Source: Alphaproteobacteria bacterium (lineage in GTDB: Bacteria > Pseudomonadota > Alphaproteobacteria > Bin65). From it: a stretch of 64,000 bases of DNA. The position numbers and the translations under genes are program-made. The notes under the pieces are model-generated. The model saw only the letters and a list, made by a program, of their open reading frames with translations. It had not been told where the DNA came from and made no database searches. The first letter of the stretch is position 1, and every line of letters starts with the position of its first letter. The stretch covers positions 62,001 to 126,000 of the forward strand of contig JAJEGH010000016.1 in NCBI GenBank assembly GCA_022819985.1. Reading direction: 5' to 3'. Below are positions 8,622-18,540 of this stretch, piece after piece.

Positions 8622-8930
8622 ATGAAACTCATCGGCTGGATCGTCATCGCCACGGTCGGGATCGCCTTCGTCGCCTTCGCGACGCATAACTACCACGGTG
8701 CGCAGGTGAACCTGTGGCCGGCGCCGCTGGAATTGTCGCTGCCGGTCTACGGGATCGTCTTCGCCGGCATCGCGCTCGGCTTCCTCGGCGGCGCGCTGGT
8801 TGCCTGGCTGGCTGGCGGGAAGGGCCGGCGCAAGTCGCGCGAATTCCGGCGTACCGCCCGGACCCTGGAACGGAAACTGGAGCGCCGCGACGAGGCCGGC
8901 GGCAGCCTGCCGGCCGTCCGCGCGGGCTGA
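8622..8930 (+). CDS. lapA: LapA family protein (DUF1049)
   Basis: A 102-residue membrane protein with two transmembrane segments (about residues 3-21 and 40-63) separated by the HNYHGAQVNLWPAPLELSLPVYG loop, followed by a basic, coiled-coil-prone tail (RRKSREFRRTARTLERKLERR). This is the lipopolysaccharide assembly protein A domain; in E. coli LapA works with LapB on LpxC turnover, while in alphaproteobacteria the role is less clear. The position after ihfB is conserved. In many relatives pyrF and trpFBA follow; here accD follows directly. Confidence 0.85.
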   Translation: MKLIGWIVIATVGIAFVAFATHNYHGAQVNLWPAPLELSLPVYGIVFAGIALGFLGGALVAWLAGGKGRRKSREFRRTARTLERKLERRDEAGGSLPAVRAG

Positions 8931-9041
8931 GTGCGCTTGGCGAGCGCGCACGCGAACCGCAGGCTTTCGGGCTCGCCTCGGAATTGGGCTTCGGGGCCCC
9001 GGCGCCGCGGCGTCATCCGGCAGAAAATACAGTGAGGGGCC

Positions 9042-10067
9042 ATGAGCTGGCTGGATAACATTCGTCCGAAAATACGCGCCCTGGTCACGCGCGAGGTGCC
9101 GGAAAATCTCTGGGTCAAATGTCCGGCCTGCGATCAGATGATCTTCCACCGCGAGTTGGATGCGAACCTTCAGGTCTGCCCCCATTGCGGCCACCATATG
9201 CGCATTGCGGCCCGCGACCGGCTGGCCGCCCTGTTCGACGATGGCGAATTCCAGGAGATCGAGCCGCCGAAGGCGGTCGTCGACCCGCTGAAATTCCGCG
9301 ACCGCAAGCGCTATACCGAGCGGTTGCGCGACGCCCAGGCGGCGTCCGGCGCGCGGGAGTCCGGCGGCGATGCCGCGATCGTCGCCCACGGTACGATGGG
9401 CGGGATGAAGGTCGTGATCGCGGCCTTCGATTTTTCCTTCATGGGCGGCTCGATGGGCATTGCCGTCGGCGAGGCTTTCGTCGCCGCCGCCCGCCTCGCC
9501 GTCCTGCAGCAGGCCCCGCTGATCGCCATTCCGGCCTCCGGCGGCGCGAGGATGCAGGAAGGCATTCTCTCGCTGATGCAGATGCCGCGCACCGTCGTCG
9601 CGGTGCAGGAGGTGCGCGAAGCGCGGCTGCCCTTCATCTCCCTGATGACGGACCCGACGACCGGCGGCGTCTCCGCCTCTTTCGCCATGCTGGGCGACAT
9701 CGCGATCGCCGAGCCGGGCGCGACGATCGGCTTCGCCGGCAAGCGCGTGATCGAAGACACGATCCGCGAGAAACTGCCGGAAGGGTTCCAGAGCGCGGAA
9801 TATCTCTACGAACACGGCATGGTGGACATGGTCGTGCCGCGCCAGGACATGCGCGAGACGCTCATCCGCACCCTGCGCCACCTGCTCCGGCCCAACCCTC
9901 CGGCCGATGTCGTGCCATTGAAACCGGCAAAGCGGATCGCCGCCAAGCCGGAAAAGGCGAAGGCGCCGAAGGAACCGGCGAAGGCCGAGGTTGAAGAGGC
10001 GTCGCCGGCCGGCGAAACGGCCGGCACGCCTGCCCCGGCGGAGCCGGTTGAGCCTGCCAGGGACTGA
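9042..10067 (+). CDS. accD: Acetyl-CoA carboxylase carboxyltransferase subunit beta
   Basis: The 341-residue protein is AccD, which with AccA transfers the carboxyl group from biotin to acetyl-CoA in fatty acid synthesis. The zinc ribbon is visible as C27-x2-C30 and C46-x2-C49. The crotonase-fold core includes FDFSFMGGSMGIAVGE, IPASGGARMQEG and DPTTGGVSASFAMLGD. After the catalytic domain (about residue 285) comes a 55-residue Lys/Ala/Pro/Glu-rich tail, which is common in alphaproteobacterial AccD and poorly conserved. AGTGAGGGG precedes the ATG. folC follows after nine bases, probably co-transcribed. Confidence 0.96.
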   Translation: MSWLDNIRPKIRALVTREVPENLWVKCPACDQMIFHRELDANLQVCPHCGHHMRIAARDRLAALFDDGEFQEIEPPKAVVDPLKFRDRKRYTERLRDAQAASGARESGGDAAIVAHGTMGGMKVVIAAFDFSFMGGSMGIAVGEAFVAAARLAVLQQAPLIAIPASGGARMQEGILSLMQMPRTVVAVQEVREARLPFISLMTDPTTGGVSASFAMLGDIAIAEPGATIGFAGKRVIEDTIREKLPEGFQSAEYLYEHGMVDMVVPRQDMRETLIRTLRHLLRPNPPADVVPLKPAKRIAAKPEKAKAPKEPAKAEVEEASPAGETAGTPAPAEPVEPARD

Positions 10068-10076
10068 CCGCACCCC

Positions 10077-11381
10077 TTGTCCGCCGCAACCGTCGATCGG
10101 CTGCTGGAGCGGTTTACCGCGCTCCACCCCCGCGTCATCGACCTGTCGCTCGGCCGGATCGAGGCGCTGCTGGCTAAACTCGGCCGGCCGCAGGACCGTC
10201 TGCCGCCGGTCATCCACGTCTCGGGCACGAACGGCAAGGGCTCCGTCCTCGCCTTCTGCCGCGCCGCCTTCGAAGCGGCCGGGCTCTCGGCCCACCAGTA
10301 TGTCTCGCCCCATCTGGTCCGCTTCAACGAACGGATCGTCCTGAACGGCCGGCCGGTCGGCGACGCGGCGCTGGTCGAAATCCTGGAAGCCGCCGACCGG
10401 GCCAACGGCGACGCCCCGATCACCTTCTTCGAGATCACGACCGCCGCCGCCTTCAAGGCCTTCGCCGAAACCCCGGCGGACCTGCTGCTGCTGGAGACCG
10501 GGCTCGGCGGGCGGCTCGATGCGACCAACGTCGTCGGGCGGCCGGCCGCGACCGGCATCGTCTCCATCGGCCTCGACCATCAGGGCTATCTGGGCGACAC
10601 CGTCGAGGCGGTCGCGGCGGAAAAGGCCGGCATCCTGCGCGCCGGCGTTCCCGCCGTCATCGGCGACCTGCCGCCCGCTGCGCTCGGCGTCGTCGAACGC
10701 GCCGCCGCGGAAGCCGGGGCGCCGCTGCTCGAATGCGGCGAGGCGTGGCGTTTCGAGGCCGCGGCTGTCGAATCGGGCGAATCGGCATGGTCCTACACCG
10801 GACCTGGCCGGGCCTGCCGCCTGCCGGTTCCGGCGCTACCCGGCGCCCACCAGACCGCCAACGCCGCGTTCGCCGTCGCCCTGGCCGACGCCGCCGGCGT
10901 GGCGCGGCTGGAAGACCGGCACTGGGCGCAGGCCATGCGGTCGGTCGACTGGCCCGGCCGGCTTCAGCGCGTCGGCAGCGGCCCGCTCGCCGCCCGGCTG
11001 GCCCCCGGCCGGCAGCTCTGGCTGGACGGCGCGCACAATCCGCCCGCCGCCCGGGCGCTCGCCGATTGGGTGCAGATGCAAACGGGCCCGGTCCACGCCG
11101 TTCTCGGCCTGCTGGAAACCAAGGACCCGGCGGGCGTGCTGGCGGCGCTGGCGCCGGCCTGCGCCTCGCTCACGGCCGTGCCGATTCCCGGCCATCGCTG
11201 CTTCCCGGCGGAGGAACTGGCCGCGCAGGCGCGGGACTGCGGCACACCCGAGACCGCCGCTGCGCCCGATTTGGCGCACGCGCTCGGCCTCGCGGCAGCC
11301 CGCGCCGCCGAAGGCGACATCGTTCTGATTTGCGGGTCGCTCTACCTGATCGGGCAGGCGCTGGCGCTGTCGGAAACGTAG
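10077..11381 (+). CDS. folC: Bifunctional folylpolyglutamate synthase / dihydrofolate synthase
   Basis: A 434-residue Mur-ligase-fold protein beginning at a TTG codon nine bases after accD. The ATP-binding loop GTNGKGS is at residues 50-56; FFEITTAAAF and LETGLGGRLDATN follow, and LWLDGAHNPPAARALADW marks the C-terminal domain. The enzyme adds glutamate to dihydropteroate and to reduced folates. accD-folC is a widespread order. The gene ends seven bases from the convergent trxA stop. Confidence 0.95.
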   Translation: MSAATVDRLLERFTALHPRVIDLSLGRIEALLAKLGRPQDRLPPVIHVSGTNGKGSVLAFCRAAFEAAGLSAHQYVSPHLVRFNERIVLNGRPVGDAALVEILEAADRANGDAPITFFEITTAAAFKAFAETPADLLLLETGLGGRLDATNVVGRPAATGIVSIGLDHQGYLGDTVEAVAAEKAGILRAGVPAVIGDLPPAALGVVERAAAEAGAPLLECGEAWRFEAAAVESGESAWSYTGPGRACRLPVPALPGAHQTANAAFAVALADAAGVARLEDRHWAQAMRSVDWPGRLQRVGSGPLAARLAPGRQLWLDGAHNPPAARALADWVQMQTGPVHAVLGLLETKDPAGVLAALAPACASLTAVPIPGHRCFPAEELAAQARDCGTPETAAAPDLAHALGLAAARAAEGDIVLICGSLYLIGQALALSET

Positions 11382-11388
11382 AAACGGG

Positions 11389-11721
11389 TCAGCCGCCGTT
11401 GGCGAGGACGCTGTCCACCCATTCGTAGAGCTTGCTCTTGGGCAGGGCGCCGACCTTGGTGGCGGCCAGTTCGCCGTCCTTGAACAGCATCAGGGTAGGA
11501 ATACCGCGCACATTGTAGCGCTGGGGGACCGACGGATTCTCGTCGATGTTCAGCTTGGCGATCGAAATCTGACCGTCCTTGTCCGCGGCCATGTCTTCCA
11601 GCGCCGGCGCGATCTGCTTGCAGGGGCCGCACCATTCCGCCCAGAAATCCACCAGAACCGGCGTGGACGATTGCAGGACATCGGCGTCGAAAGACGAATC
11701 GGTCACGTTGTTCAAGGCCAT
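11389..11721 (-). CDS. trxA: Thioredoxin
   Basis: The 110-residue protein carries the active site W30-C-G-P-C34 in [14 protein letters not shown], the cis-proline loop RGIPTLMLF and the final helix of thioredoxin 1. It reduces protein disulfides in the cytoplasm. It follows addA on the minus strand after 120 bases, the usual alphaproteobacterial order addB-addA-trxA. Confidence 0.96.
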   Translation of the reverse strand: MALNNVTDSSFDADVLQSSTPVLVDFWAEWCGPCKQIAPALEDMAADKDGQISIAKLNIDENPSVPQRYNVRGIPTLMLFKDGELAATKVGALPKSKLYEWVDSVLANGG

Positions 11722-11841
11722 GCTTTCCCCGTCACTTTCCTCGGTGGCCGGCGCGCTCTCGGCCCGGCCTCCGTCATGCGATACACGCCCCGGATCGGCG
11801 TCCGGAGCGCGCCTACGATCTAGGGAAATGCATCCGGCCGG

Positions 11842-14800
11842 TCAAGCGGTCGCACCCTGTTCCGGCCGGTCCGGGGCATGGGGATCGAGCAGCGAATCGT
11901 CGAGCCGCATGAGCCGCGCAGCCGCGGTCCAGAGCAGGAAACAGTCCACCTTGTGCGCCGGATAGAGGCGGCGCAGCAGGGCCCGGTAAGCGGCCATCTG
12001 GCACAGATAGACCGGCGGCGTTGCCGCGGCGTCGGCGGGCGGCGGGCGGTTGGTCTTGTAGTCGACGACGGATACGGTCTGCGCGCCGACGGCGAGCCGG
12101 TCGATCTGGCCGGAGATCACCGTCCCGCCGACCGTGCCGGTGACCGGCGCTTCGGCCATCGAGCCGGGGCCGAACAGCTTCCTTGCCTCGGGCAGGTCGA
12201 GCACGGCGCGGATTTCGGCGGCGATTTCGCGCTGTTCGTCCGCCGTCAGATCGTGGCCGGGACGGGCGAGATATTGCAACGCCGCCGTATCTCGCCGGTT
12301 TTCCGGCAGGTCGGGAAGGTATTGCAGCAGCCGGTGGATCAGCGCGCCGCGCCGGAACCGGTCCGCCCCGGCCTCGAACGGGCCGAAGACCGGCGGCTCG
12401 TCCCCGGCCGGCCGCGACGGGGCGAGGGGCCGGGGCGGCTGCGCTTCCGGCGGCGGCGGGGCGAGCAGCGCCGCCAGGATCGTCGGGTCATGCGCCTGTC
12501 CGGCCGCGGGCGCCGCTGCCGCCTCCGACGCTGCGTCCGCCGCTTCGAGGCCGCCGTAGCGCAGGATCGGCTCGTCAGTGCCGTCCACCGGAATTTCGAC
12601 CGTGCCCTTCAGCCGGCGCAAGCCGCGCTCGACCAGCGTGTGCCAGCAATCGTCGTCGATCTTGCGCGGCCCGCGGCAGCCGCAAACGACCAGGACGTCC
12701 TGCGCCCGGGTCATGGCGACGTAGAGCAGCCGGTTGTATTCCTCCCGCCGGGCCTCCTTGGCCGCATCCTTGAAGCCCGCCGTCCGGCCGTCCGCGTCGG
12801 CATCGGACGGTGCGATCAGGGGCAGGCATCCGCCCGTTCCTGCAACAACGTCGCCGCCCGCCCCCGGCCACAGCAGCCTGTCGGCCCTTTTCGGCACACG
12901 GACCGTGTCGGGCAGGATGACGATCGGCGCCTGGAGCCCCTTGGCGCCGTGGACCGTCATTATGCGCACCGCGTCCGGGACGCTTTCCATATCCCGCTTG
13001 GTCTCCACCTCGCGCCGGCGCAGCCAGTGCAGGAAGCCTTGCAGCGACGGCGGATGGTCCCGCTGGTAGTCGAGCGCCAGGTTGAGCAACTCCTCCAGCG
13101 GCTCGATGGCGTCGGGACCGAGCCGGCCCCAGAAGCGCTCGCGCCCGGTCGGTGCGCCCGGACCGGCCAGGATCGCCTTGAGCAGCTCGTAGGGCGGCGT
13201 GTAGTCGACGGCCGCCAACAACCCGGACAGCCGTTCGGCCGCCGCCTTCGATTCCGCATCGGCCGCGGCCCGGAGCCGCGACCACAGGCTGGCCCGGCCG
13301 CGCCCGTGGGCGAGTTCGAACAGCCGGTCGTCGCCGAAGCCGAACAGGGGGCCCTTCAGGACCGTCGCAAGGGTCAGGTCGTCGTCCGGCAGCAGCAGGA
13401 AATCGGCCACGGCCAGCGCGTCCATGACCGCCATCTGCTCGGTCAGCACCATGCGGTCGGTGCCGGCAACCGCAATGCCCGCATCCTTGAGCGCCCGGAT
13501 CAGCGCCTCGACCAGGGCGTCGCGCCGGCGCACCAGGATCATGATGTCGCCGGCGCGCGGCGTGCGCCGCACCGGTTCGCCGGCCGGGCGGTCCCAGACG
13601 AAGCCGGCCGACCCGTCGAGCCAGGCGCGGACCTGCCGGGCGATCCGGCGCGCCAGATCCTCGGTCGGCGAGGCTACGTCGGCGTCGATTTCCGGCAGCG
13701 TCCAGGCCTCGGGCTCGGCCGTCTCCGCCGGGGCGATGACCGGCCACAGTTCGACCATGCCGCCCTGGCCCTGCCGCGAGGCCCTGTGGCGCAGCGGCGC
13801 GCCATCCCCAATCACGCCATCCCCGACCGCGCCATCCCCGACCACACCATCCCGGGCCGGCCCCTCGGCGAAGCTGCTGTCCACGGCGTCCAGCACCTGC
13901 TGGACGGAGCGGAAGGAAACGTCGAGATCGACCGGCGACCAGGTCTCGTTGGCGGCCTGTACCCGCTCCCGGAAATTCTCGCGCACCCGGCCGAACACGA
14001 CCGGATCCGCCCCCTGGAAACTGAAGATCGACTGCTTGACGTCGCCGACGGCGAACACGGTGCGCGGCGGCAGCGGCAGCCCGTCCTCCGCCGGATCGCG
14101 CTCGACGCCGGCGCCGGCGAAAAACTCCCGCGCGATCGCCTCGACCAGGCGCCATTGTTGCGGGCTGGTATCCTGCGCCTCGTCGACCAGGATATGGTCG
14201 ATGCCGCCGTCCATCTTGTAGAGCACCCATTCCGTCGCCGCCTTGCGGGTCAGCAGGTCCTCTGCCGTCAGGATCAGATCGTCGAAATCGAGAACGGCGC
14301 GCCTGCGCTTCTCCGCCTCGTACCCCTGGTGGACCGCCGCGCCGAGCCGGGCCAATGCCGCGCTGCGCTGCGTAACGCCCAGCGCCTTCTTGCGGTCGAA
14401 AAGGTCGGCGAGCCGCCCCGCTTCCCGGTCCAGGATTTCGCGAAAGTCGGGCAATTCCCTGACCGCCGCCTTTGTCGCCAGAGTGGTTCGCGGGCATCCG
14501 TCGGCTTTCAGGAATACTCTGGCGTAATCGTCGAGCAGGGCCGGCCGTGTTTCTTCTCCGGCGGCCAGCCATTCGGCAATCTGCGCCGCCTTCCCAACAT
14601 CCGTCTTGCTGCCGGCTTCCAGCGCCCTGGCCGCCCGATCGAGTTCCTCGCGGTCGAACCGCCCTTCGGCGCAGGCCTCGGCATCGAGCGTCGCCTGGCT
14701 TGCGCCGGGGTCGAAGCCGGCGGCGGCGTACAGGCGGCGGACGGCTCCCGAAACCGCAGCTTGGTCCTTCAGCAGATTGCGCAGCCGACCGCGCTCGCCG

Positions 14801-15435
14801 AGGAATTCGCCGAGCAGTGCGGTCAGGTCGTCGGGCCCGCCGAGCGGTGTGAGCAGCGCCAGTTCTTCGGAATACGGGCCGCGGCCGGGCTCGGCATCGG
14901 CCAGAACCCGGTTGCGCACACCGTCCAGCAGGGTGCGCTGGTCGCCCTCCTCGATAACCCGGAAGTGGGGCGGCACGCCCGCCTCCAGCGGAAAGCGCTT
15001 GAGCAGGGCCTGGCAGAAGGCGTGGATCGTCTGGATGCGCATGCCGCCCGGCACGTCCAGGCAGGTCGCGAACAGGGTGCGGGCGCGCGCCCGTTCACCC
15101 GGTTGCGGGAGGCGGCCGATGATTTCCCTCAGGTCTTCGCGCAGCGCCTTGCCGTCCATCAGCGCCCATCGGCCGAGCCGGGCGGCGATCCGGTGGGTCA
15201 TCTCCGCCGCCGCGGCCTTGGTGAAGGTGAGGCACAGGATGCGCGCCGGGGCGGCGCCGTTGAGCAGCAACCTCAGGACGCGCCGGGTCAGCACATGGGT
15301 CTTGCCCGTGCCGGCGCTGGCGCCGACCCAGGAGGAGACATCCGGTTTCGACGCCCTGCCCTGGGCAAGCGAGGCGGCCCGTCCGGGATCGGCCGGCGGG
15401 CCGGTGCTAGGGCGGGCGCGGCGGGCGCGGGTCAC
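11842..15435 (-). CDS. addA: Double-strand break repair helicase AddA
   Basis: A UvrD-like helicase-nuclease of 1197 residues. The Walker A motif GASAGTGKT is at residues 38-46, LCLTFTKAAAAEM follows (motif Ia), the Walker B helicase motif ILVDEAQDTSPQQW is near residue 415, and VMTVHGAKGLQAPIV-like sequence (IMTVHGAKGLQAPIVILPD) marks motif V. The C-terminal RecB-type nuclease shows VSVVDYKTNRPPP near residue 1125. With AddB it resects double-strand breaks for RecA. The GTG start overlaps the addB stop (GTGA), indicating translational coupling. A stretch of 15-bp repeats lies near residues 528-545, between helicase blocks. Confidence 0.95.
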   Translation of the reverse strand: MTRARRARPSTGPPADPGRAASLAQGRASKPDVSSWVGASAGTGKTHVLTRRVLRLLLNGAAPARILCLTFTKAAAAEMTHRIAARLGRWALMDGKALREDLREIIGRLPQPGERARARTLFATCLDVPGGMRIQTIHAFCQALLKRFPLEAGVPPHFRVIEEGDQRTLLDGVRNRVLADAEPGRGPYSEELALLTPLGGPDDLTALLGEFLGERGRLRNLLKDQAAVSGAVRRLYAAAGFDPGASQATLDAEACAEGRFDREELDRAARALEAGSKTDVGKAAQIAEWLAAGEETRPALLDDYARVFLKADGCPRTTLATKAAVRELPDFREILDREAGRLADLFDRKKALGVTQRSAALARLGAAVHQGYEAEKRRRAVLDFDDLILTAEDLLTRKAATEWVLYKMDGGIDHILVDEAQDTSPQQWRLVEAIAREFFAGAGVERDPAEDGLPLPPRTVFAVGDVKQSIFSFQGADPVVFGRVRENFRERVQAANETWSPVDLDVSFRSVQQVLDAVDSSFAEGPARDGVVGDGAVGDGVIGDGAPLRHRASRQGQGGMVELWPVIAPAETAEPEAWTLPEIDADVASPTEDLARRIARQVRAWLDGSAGFVWDRPAGEPVRRTPRAGDIMILVRRRDALVEALIRALKDAGIAVAGTDRMVLTEQMAVMDALAVADFLLLPDDDLTLATVLKGPLFGFGDDRLFELAHGRGRASLWSRLRAAADAESKAAAERLSGLLAAVDYTPPYELLKAILAGPGAPTGRERFWGRLGPDAIEPLEELLNLALDYQRDHPPSLQGFLHWLRRREVETKRDMESVPDAVRIMTVHGAKGLQAPIVILPDTVRVPKRADRLLWPGAGGDVVAGTGGCLPLIAPSDADADGRTAGFKDAAKEARREEYNRLLYVAMTRAQDVLVVCGCRGPRKIDDDCWHTLVERGLRRLKGTVEIPVDGTDEPILRYGGLEAADAASEAAAAPAAGQAHDPTILAALLAPPPPEAQPPRPLAPSRPAGDEPPVFGPFEAGADRFRRGALIHRLLQYLPDLPENRRDTAALQYLARPGHDLTADEQREIAAEIRAVLDLPEARKLFGPGSMAEAPVTGTVGGTVISGQIDRLAVGAQTVSVVDYKTNRPPPADAAATPPVYLCQMAAYRALLRRLYPAHKVDCFLLWTAAARLMRLDDSLLDPHAPDRPEQGATA
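13801..13850. repeat. 15-bp tandem repeats inside addA
   Basis: Units gccatccccaatcac, gccatccccgaccgc and gccatccccgaccac lie head to tail, followed by a partial fourth. They encode a Gly/Val/Asp/Ala-rich linker (GDG-containing pentads) between conserved helicase blocks and keep the frame. Confidence 0.85.
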
Positions 15436-18400
15436 GACGCCGCCTCCGCCAGCGCCCATTCCCGGATGCGCGCCAGATGCTCGTAATCGTTGTAGGCCAG
15501 GGCATAGGCGCTGGCGGGCCGGGCGGCATAGGCCCTGGCGGGATCGTCGTAGGCCGCGACCAGGCGGGCCAGCCCCGCTTCCGCAGCGTCGATCAGGTCC
15601 GCGGCCTGCGCCTCCCTGCCGGCGGCCGGCCGGACGTCCAGCGGTGTCCGGCCGCCGCTGACCTGCCAGTAGGTCAATTGGGCAACGTCGGCCGTCTCCG
15701 GCAGATCGTCGAACCCGCCGCGACGCAGCATCAGGCCTTCCAGCGCCAGTTGCGGATTGAAGCCGCTGGCGACGTCCCTGATCCTGGGCAGGCCGCCGGT
15801 CTTGTAGTCGAGGATTTCGGCGCTGCCGTCGCGGAACAGGTCGATGCGGTCGGCCTTGCCCGTCAGCATGAACGGCCCGGCCGGCGCGCCGATCTCGATG
15901 CTGCCGTCCACTTCGACATGGGAGCTTCGGATCGCCGCCCGCCGGCCCGCCTCCACGGCAACGAAGGCTGCGGCCGCCCGCTCGAAGCGCGGCCACCAGA
16001 GCGCCGCGACGCCCGGCGCGTGGGCGAGGTCCATGAACCGCGCGCGGCCCAGCGCCAGCAGTTTCGACAGCGCGTCGGGCGGCAGCGGCCCGGCCGGATG
16101 GTCCCGGACGAAGGATTCGAACACGTCGTGCAGGATGACGCCCCGGTCCAGCGCGCCGGGATCGGCGTCGATCTCGTCGAGCGGCGCGAGCCGCAGGATA
16201 TGGCGGGCGTAGATGGTGTAGGGATCGCGCAGCCAGCGCTCGATCTGCGTCACCGACAGTTGGCGCGGCCGGGCGGCTGCCGGCGGGCGCGGCTGCGGCC
16301 GGGCGCAACTTTCGACCCGCGCCGGCCGATCGAGCTGCCGCGCCAGCGCGACGAGGCGGCCGTCCCGGCTTCGGATCTCTTCGAGGGTTTCTGCGGCGAG
16401 CCCGCCTTCGAGCACGGTGTCGAGGCGCTGGAGCCAGCGCGAGGCGACGGTCGGGCTGCCGTCGACCTTCTCGCTGCGCGTGACGAGGACCTCCGGCGCG
16501 CAGAAGGCCTGGGCGAAATCGTGTGCCGACAGGCCGGTCCGGCGCTCCGCCGAGGGCAGGCCGAACTGCAGGCGCATCGGCCGGCTCATCCACGGATCGA
16601 CCGGCGCTTCGGGCGGCCAGGCGCCTTCGTTCAGTCCGCCCAGGATCGTCAGGTCGGCATGGTGCAGCCGGGCTTCGAGCGGACCCTGAATGGCGAGACG
16701 CGGATGGGCGCCGTAGCGCGGCCGCACGACCCGGCCCTGCATCAGCGCGGCGAGCAATGAAGCCGGATCGTGAAGCGCTTCCGGGGTCACGACCGCGCCG
16801 GCATCGGCCAGTTCGGCGATGAAGCCGGCCAGCGCCTCGCCCGCATCGCCGGCCCACAGGCGACGGCTGCCCGGATCGTCCGGCCCGCAGGCGGTGGCCG
16901 CGAGCGCTCCGGCGACGCCGCACAGCGCGCGCAGATAATCGGGCAGGTCGCGCAGCGTTTCGGCCAGCAGCGGCGCCAACAGGTCGTCCAGGCGTTCGAC
17001 CAGCGCCGCAGCCTCGTCGCACACCGGCGCGCCCGGCCCGAACCTGTCGCCGCGCATGGCGGCGAGCCGGCGACGCAATCCTTCGATCCCGGCGTCGGGC
17101 CGCGGGCCGCGCAGCGCCGCCCGTTCGAGAGCGCGGGCCTGCCGCCTGGTGTCGGCAGCCGCCTGCCCGCCGGCGCACAGCGGATGCTTGAGCAGGGCGA
17201 GCAGGCCGGCCGGGGCGAGCCTGTCTTCGACCGTGCGGGCAAGCAGCAGCAGGAAGGAGGCCGGCGGCGTGGCGGCAAGCGGCTGGCCCGCCGAATCGTC
17301 CAGGATCACGCCCCAGCGCTGCATTTCGGCGGCGACCCGGCGGGCGAGGTCGCGGTCGGGCGTGACCAGCGTCGCGGTCTTGCCCGGCGTATCGAGGGCC
17401 TGGCGGAAGGCGAACGCGATGACCCGCGCTTCCTCGCCGGGGTCGCGGCAGACAATGCGGGAGAGGTCCGGGCCCAGCGCGGCGGCCAGCGTGCCGCCGT
17501 CGAGCGGTTTCCGCGCCCAGGCTTCGGTGGTCTCCGCAGGCCGCAGGGCCTCGGAAATCAGGCGGACGCGGTCCTGCGGGGCCTCGCGGGGCGCAGCGCC
17601 ACCCGCCGTTTCCCCGCCCGTTTCCCCGCCGGTTTCCGGGTCCGGCCAGTCGTGCACATCCTCCCGCCCGATTTCGAGCCGCTGCAGCAGCCGGGCGAGG
17701 CCGAACTGGGGATGGCCCTCGTCGGTTTCAACCGCCGCCCAGCCTGCCGCATCGAGATGGCGGTCGAGGCCCGGCAGGACGACCTGCCCGTCGGGCAGCG
17801 CCGCGACCCGCGCGAGCAGGTCGGCGGTCGCCGGAATGCTGCCGGTCGAGCCGGCGGCGATCACCGGATGGTCTGGCGGGGCCTGGGCCCAGCGCCGCTC
17901 CAGCCGCTCCAGCAGCAGGTTGCGCCGCGCCGCCGGGTCCATCGCCGCATTCTCTTCCAGCACCGCGGGCCAGGCGTCGGTAACGATCTTCAGAAAATCG
18001 AGCGACTGCTGCCAATGGATCGACAGTTCTTCCGGCGCCAACTCCGCCAGGCGGTCGAAGGAGAGCCGCTCGGTCTGCGCCTGATCGAGCAATCGCGCCA
18101 ATGCCTGGGCGAGCAGCACGGCCTGTTCGGCCGAGGCGTCGCGCTCCCGCTCGAGGATCAGCCGGGCCAGCATGAGCTGCCGCTTCAACTCGGGAATCGC
18201 GGGCGGCGTCTCGAACAGCGAATCGTCCTCGGGCGGCAGGTCTTCGCCGGCGGAGAGCGCGAGATCGTCCTCGTCGACATCGCCGATCGGGCGCATGCGC
18301 GGCAGCAACAGGGGCGCGCCGCCGCTCAGCCGCAGGAAGGCTTCGCGCAGGGTGCGGCAGGCGCGGCGCGTCGGCAGGAGAACCAGAACCGGCGCCAGGC

Positions 18401-18533
18401 CCTCCGGCGCGCTGCCGAAGCGGTCGAGCAGGCCGCGCGCCAGCGCCGTGACGAAATCCCGGTGGGGCGGGACGGTAAAGACTCTCGCAGCGGGTATGCC
18501 GCCTGCCGCCGGCGTGTCGCCTGTCCGGGTCAT
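15432..18533 (-). CDS. addB: Double-strand break repair protein AddB
   Basis: The 1033-residue protein is the alphaproteobacterial AddB: FTVPPHRDFVTALARGLLDRF at the N-terminus, LLPTRRACRTLREAF, an inactivated helicase-like middle, LTILGGLNEGAWPPEAPVDPW and a C-terminal nuclease with EILDYKTGG near residue 907. ATG 18533 gives the conserved start. It forms the AddAB nuclease with the overlapping addA. The preceding gene murU ends eight bases upstream. A short repeat run near residues 298-309 encodes GGET units. Confidence 0.94.
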   Translation of the reverse strand: MTRTGDTPAAGGIPAARVFTVPPHRDFVTALARGLLDRFGSAPEGLAPVLVLLPTRRACRTLREAFLRLSGGAPLLLPRMRPIGDVDEDDLALSAGEDLPPEDDSLFETPPAIPELKRQLMLARLILERERDASAEQAVLLAQALARLLDQAQTERLSFDRLAELAPEELSIHWQQSLDFLKIVTDAWPAVLEENAAMDPAARRNLLLERLERRWAQAPPDHPVIAAGSTGSIPATADLLARVAALPDGQVVLPGLDRHLDAAGWAAVETDEGHPQFGLARLLQRLEIGREDVHDWPDPETGGETGGETAGGAAPREAPQDRVRLISEALRPAETTEAWARKPLDGGTLAAALGPDLSRIVCRDPGEEARVIAFAFRQALDTPGKTATLVTPDRDLARRVAAEMQRWGVILDDSAGQPLAATPPASFLLLLARTVEDRLAPAGLLALLKHPLCAGGQAAADTRRQARALERAALRGPRPDAGIEGLRRRLAAMRGDRFGPGAPVCDEAAALVERLDDLLAPLLAETLRDLPDYLRALCGVAGALAATACGPDDPGSRRLWAGDAGEALAGFIAELADAGAVVTPEALHDPASLLAALMQGRVVRPRYGAHPRLAIQGPLEARLHHADLTILGGLNEGAWPPEAPVDPWMSRPMRLQFGLPSAERRTGLSAHDFAQAFCAPEVLVTRSEKVDGSPTVASRWLQRLDTVLEGGLAAETLEEIRSRDGRLVALARQLDRPARVESCARPQPRPPAAARPRQLSVTQIERWLRDPYTIYARHILRLAPLDEIDADPGALDRGVILHDVFESFVRDHPAGPLPPDALSKLLALGRARFMDLAHAPGVAALWWPRFERAAAAFVAVEAGRRAAIRSSHVEVDGSIEIGAPAGPFMLTGKADRIDLFRDGSAEILDYKTGGLPRIRDVASGFNPQLALEGLMLRRGGFDDLPETADVAQLTYWQVSGGRTPLDVRPAAGREAQAADLIDAAEAGLARLVAAYDDPARAYAARPASAYALAYNDYEHLARIREWALAEAAS
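17606..17641. repeat. Three 12-bp tandem repeats inside addB
   Basis: The unit ccgtttccccgc appears twice exactly and a third time with changes, encoding Gly-Gly-Glu-Thr steps in a weakly conserved linker of AddB. The frame is kept. Confidence 0.8.
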
Positions 18534-18540
18534 CGCGCGG

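Noticed and set aside
11878..15486. 1202-codon open frame opposite addA
   Set aside because: It lies wholly antisense to addA, whose helicase and nuclease motifs are clear. Its translation has no recognisable domain and is rich in Arg/Pro/Ala, typical of shadow frames in very GC-rich DNA.
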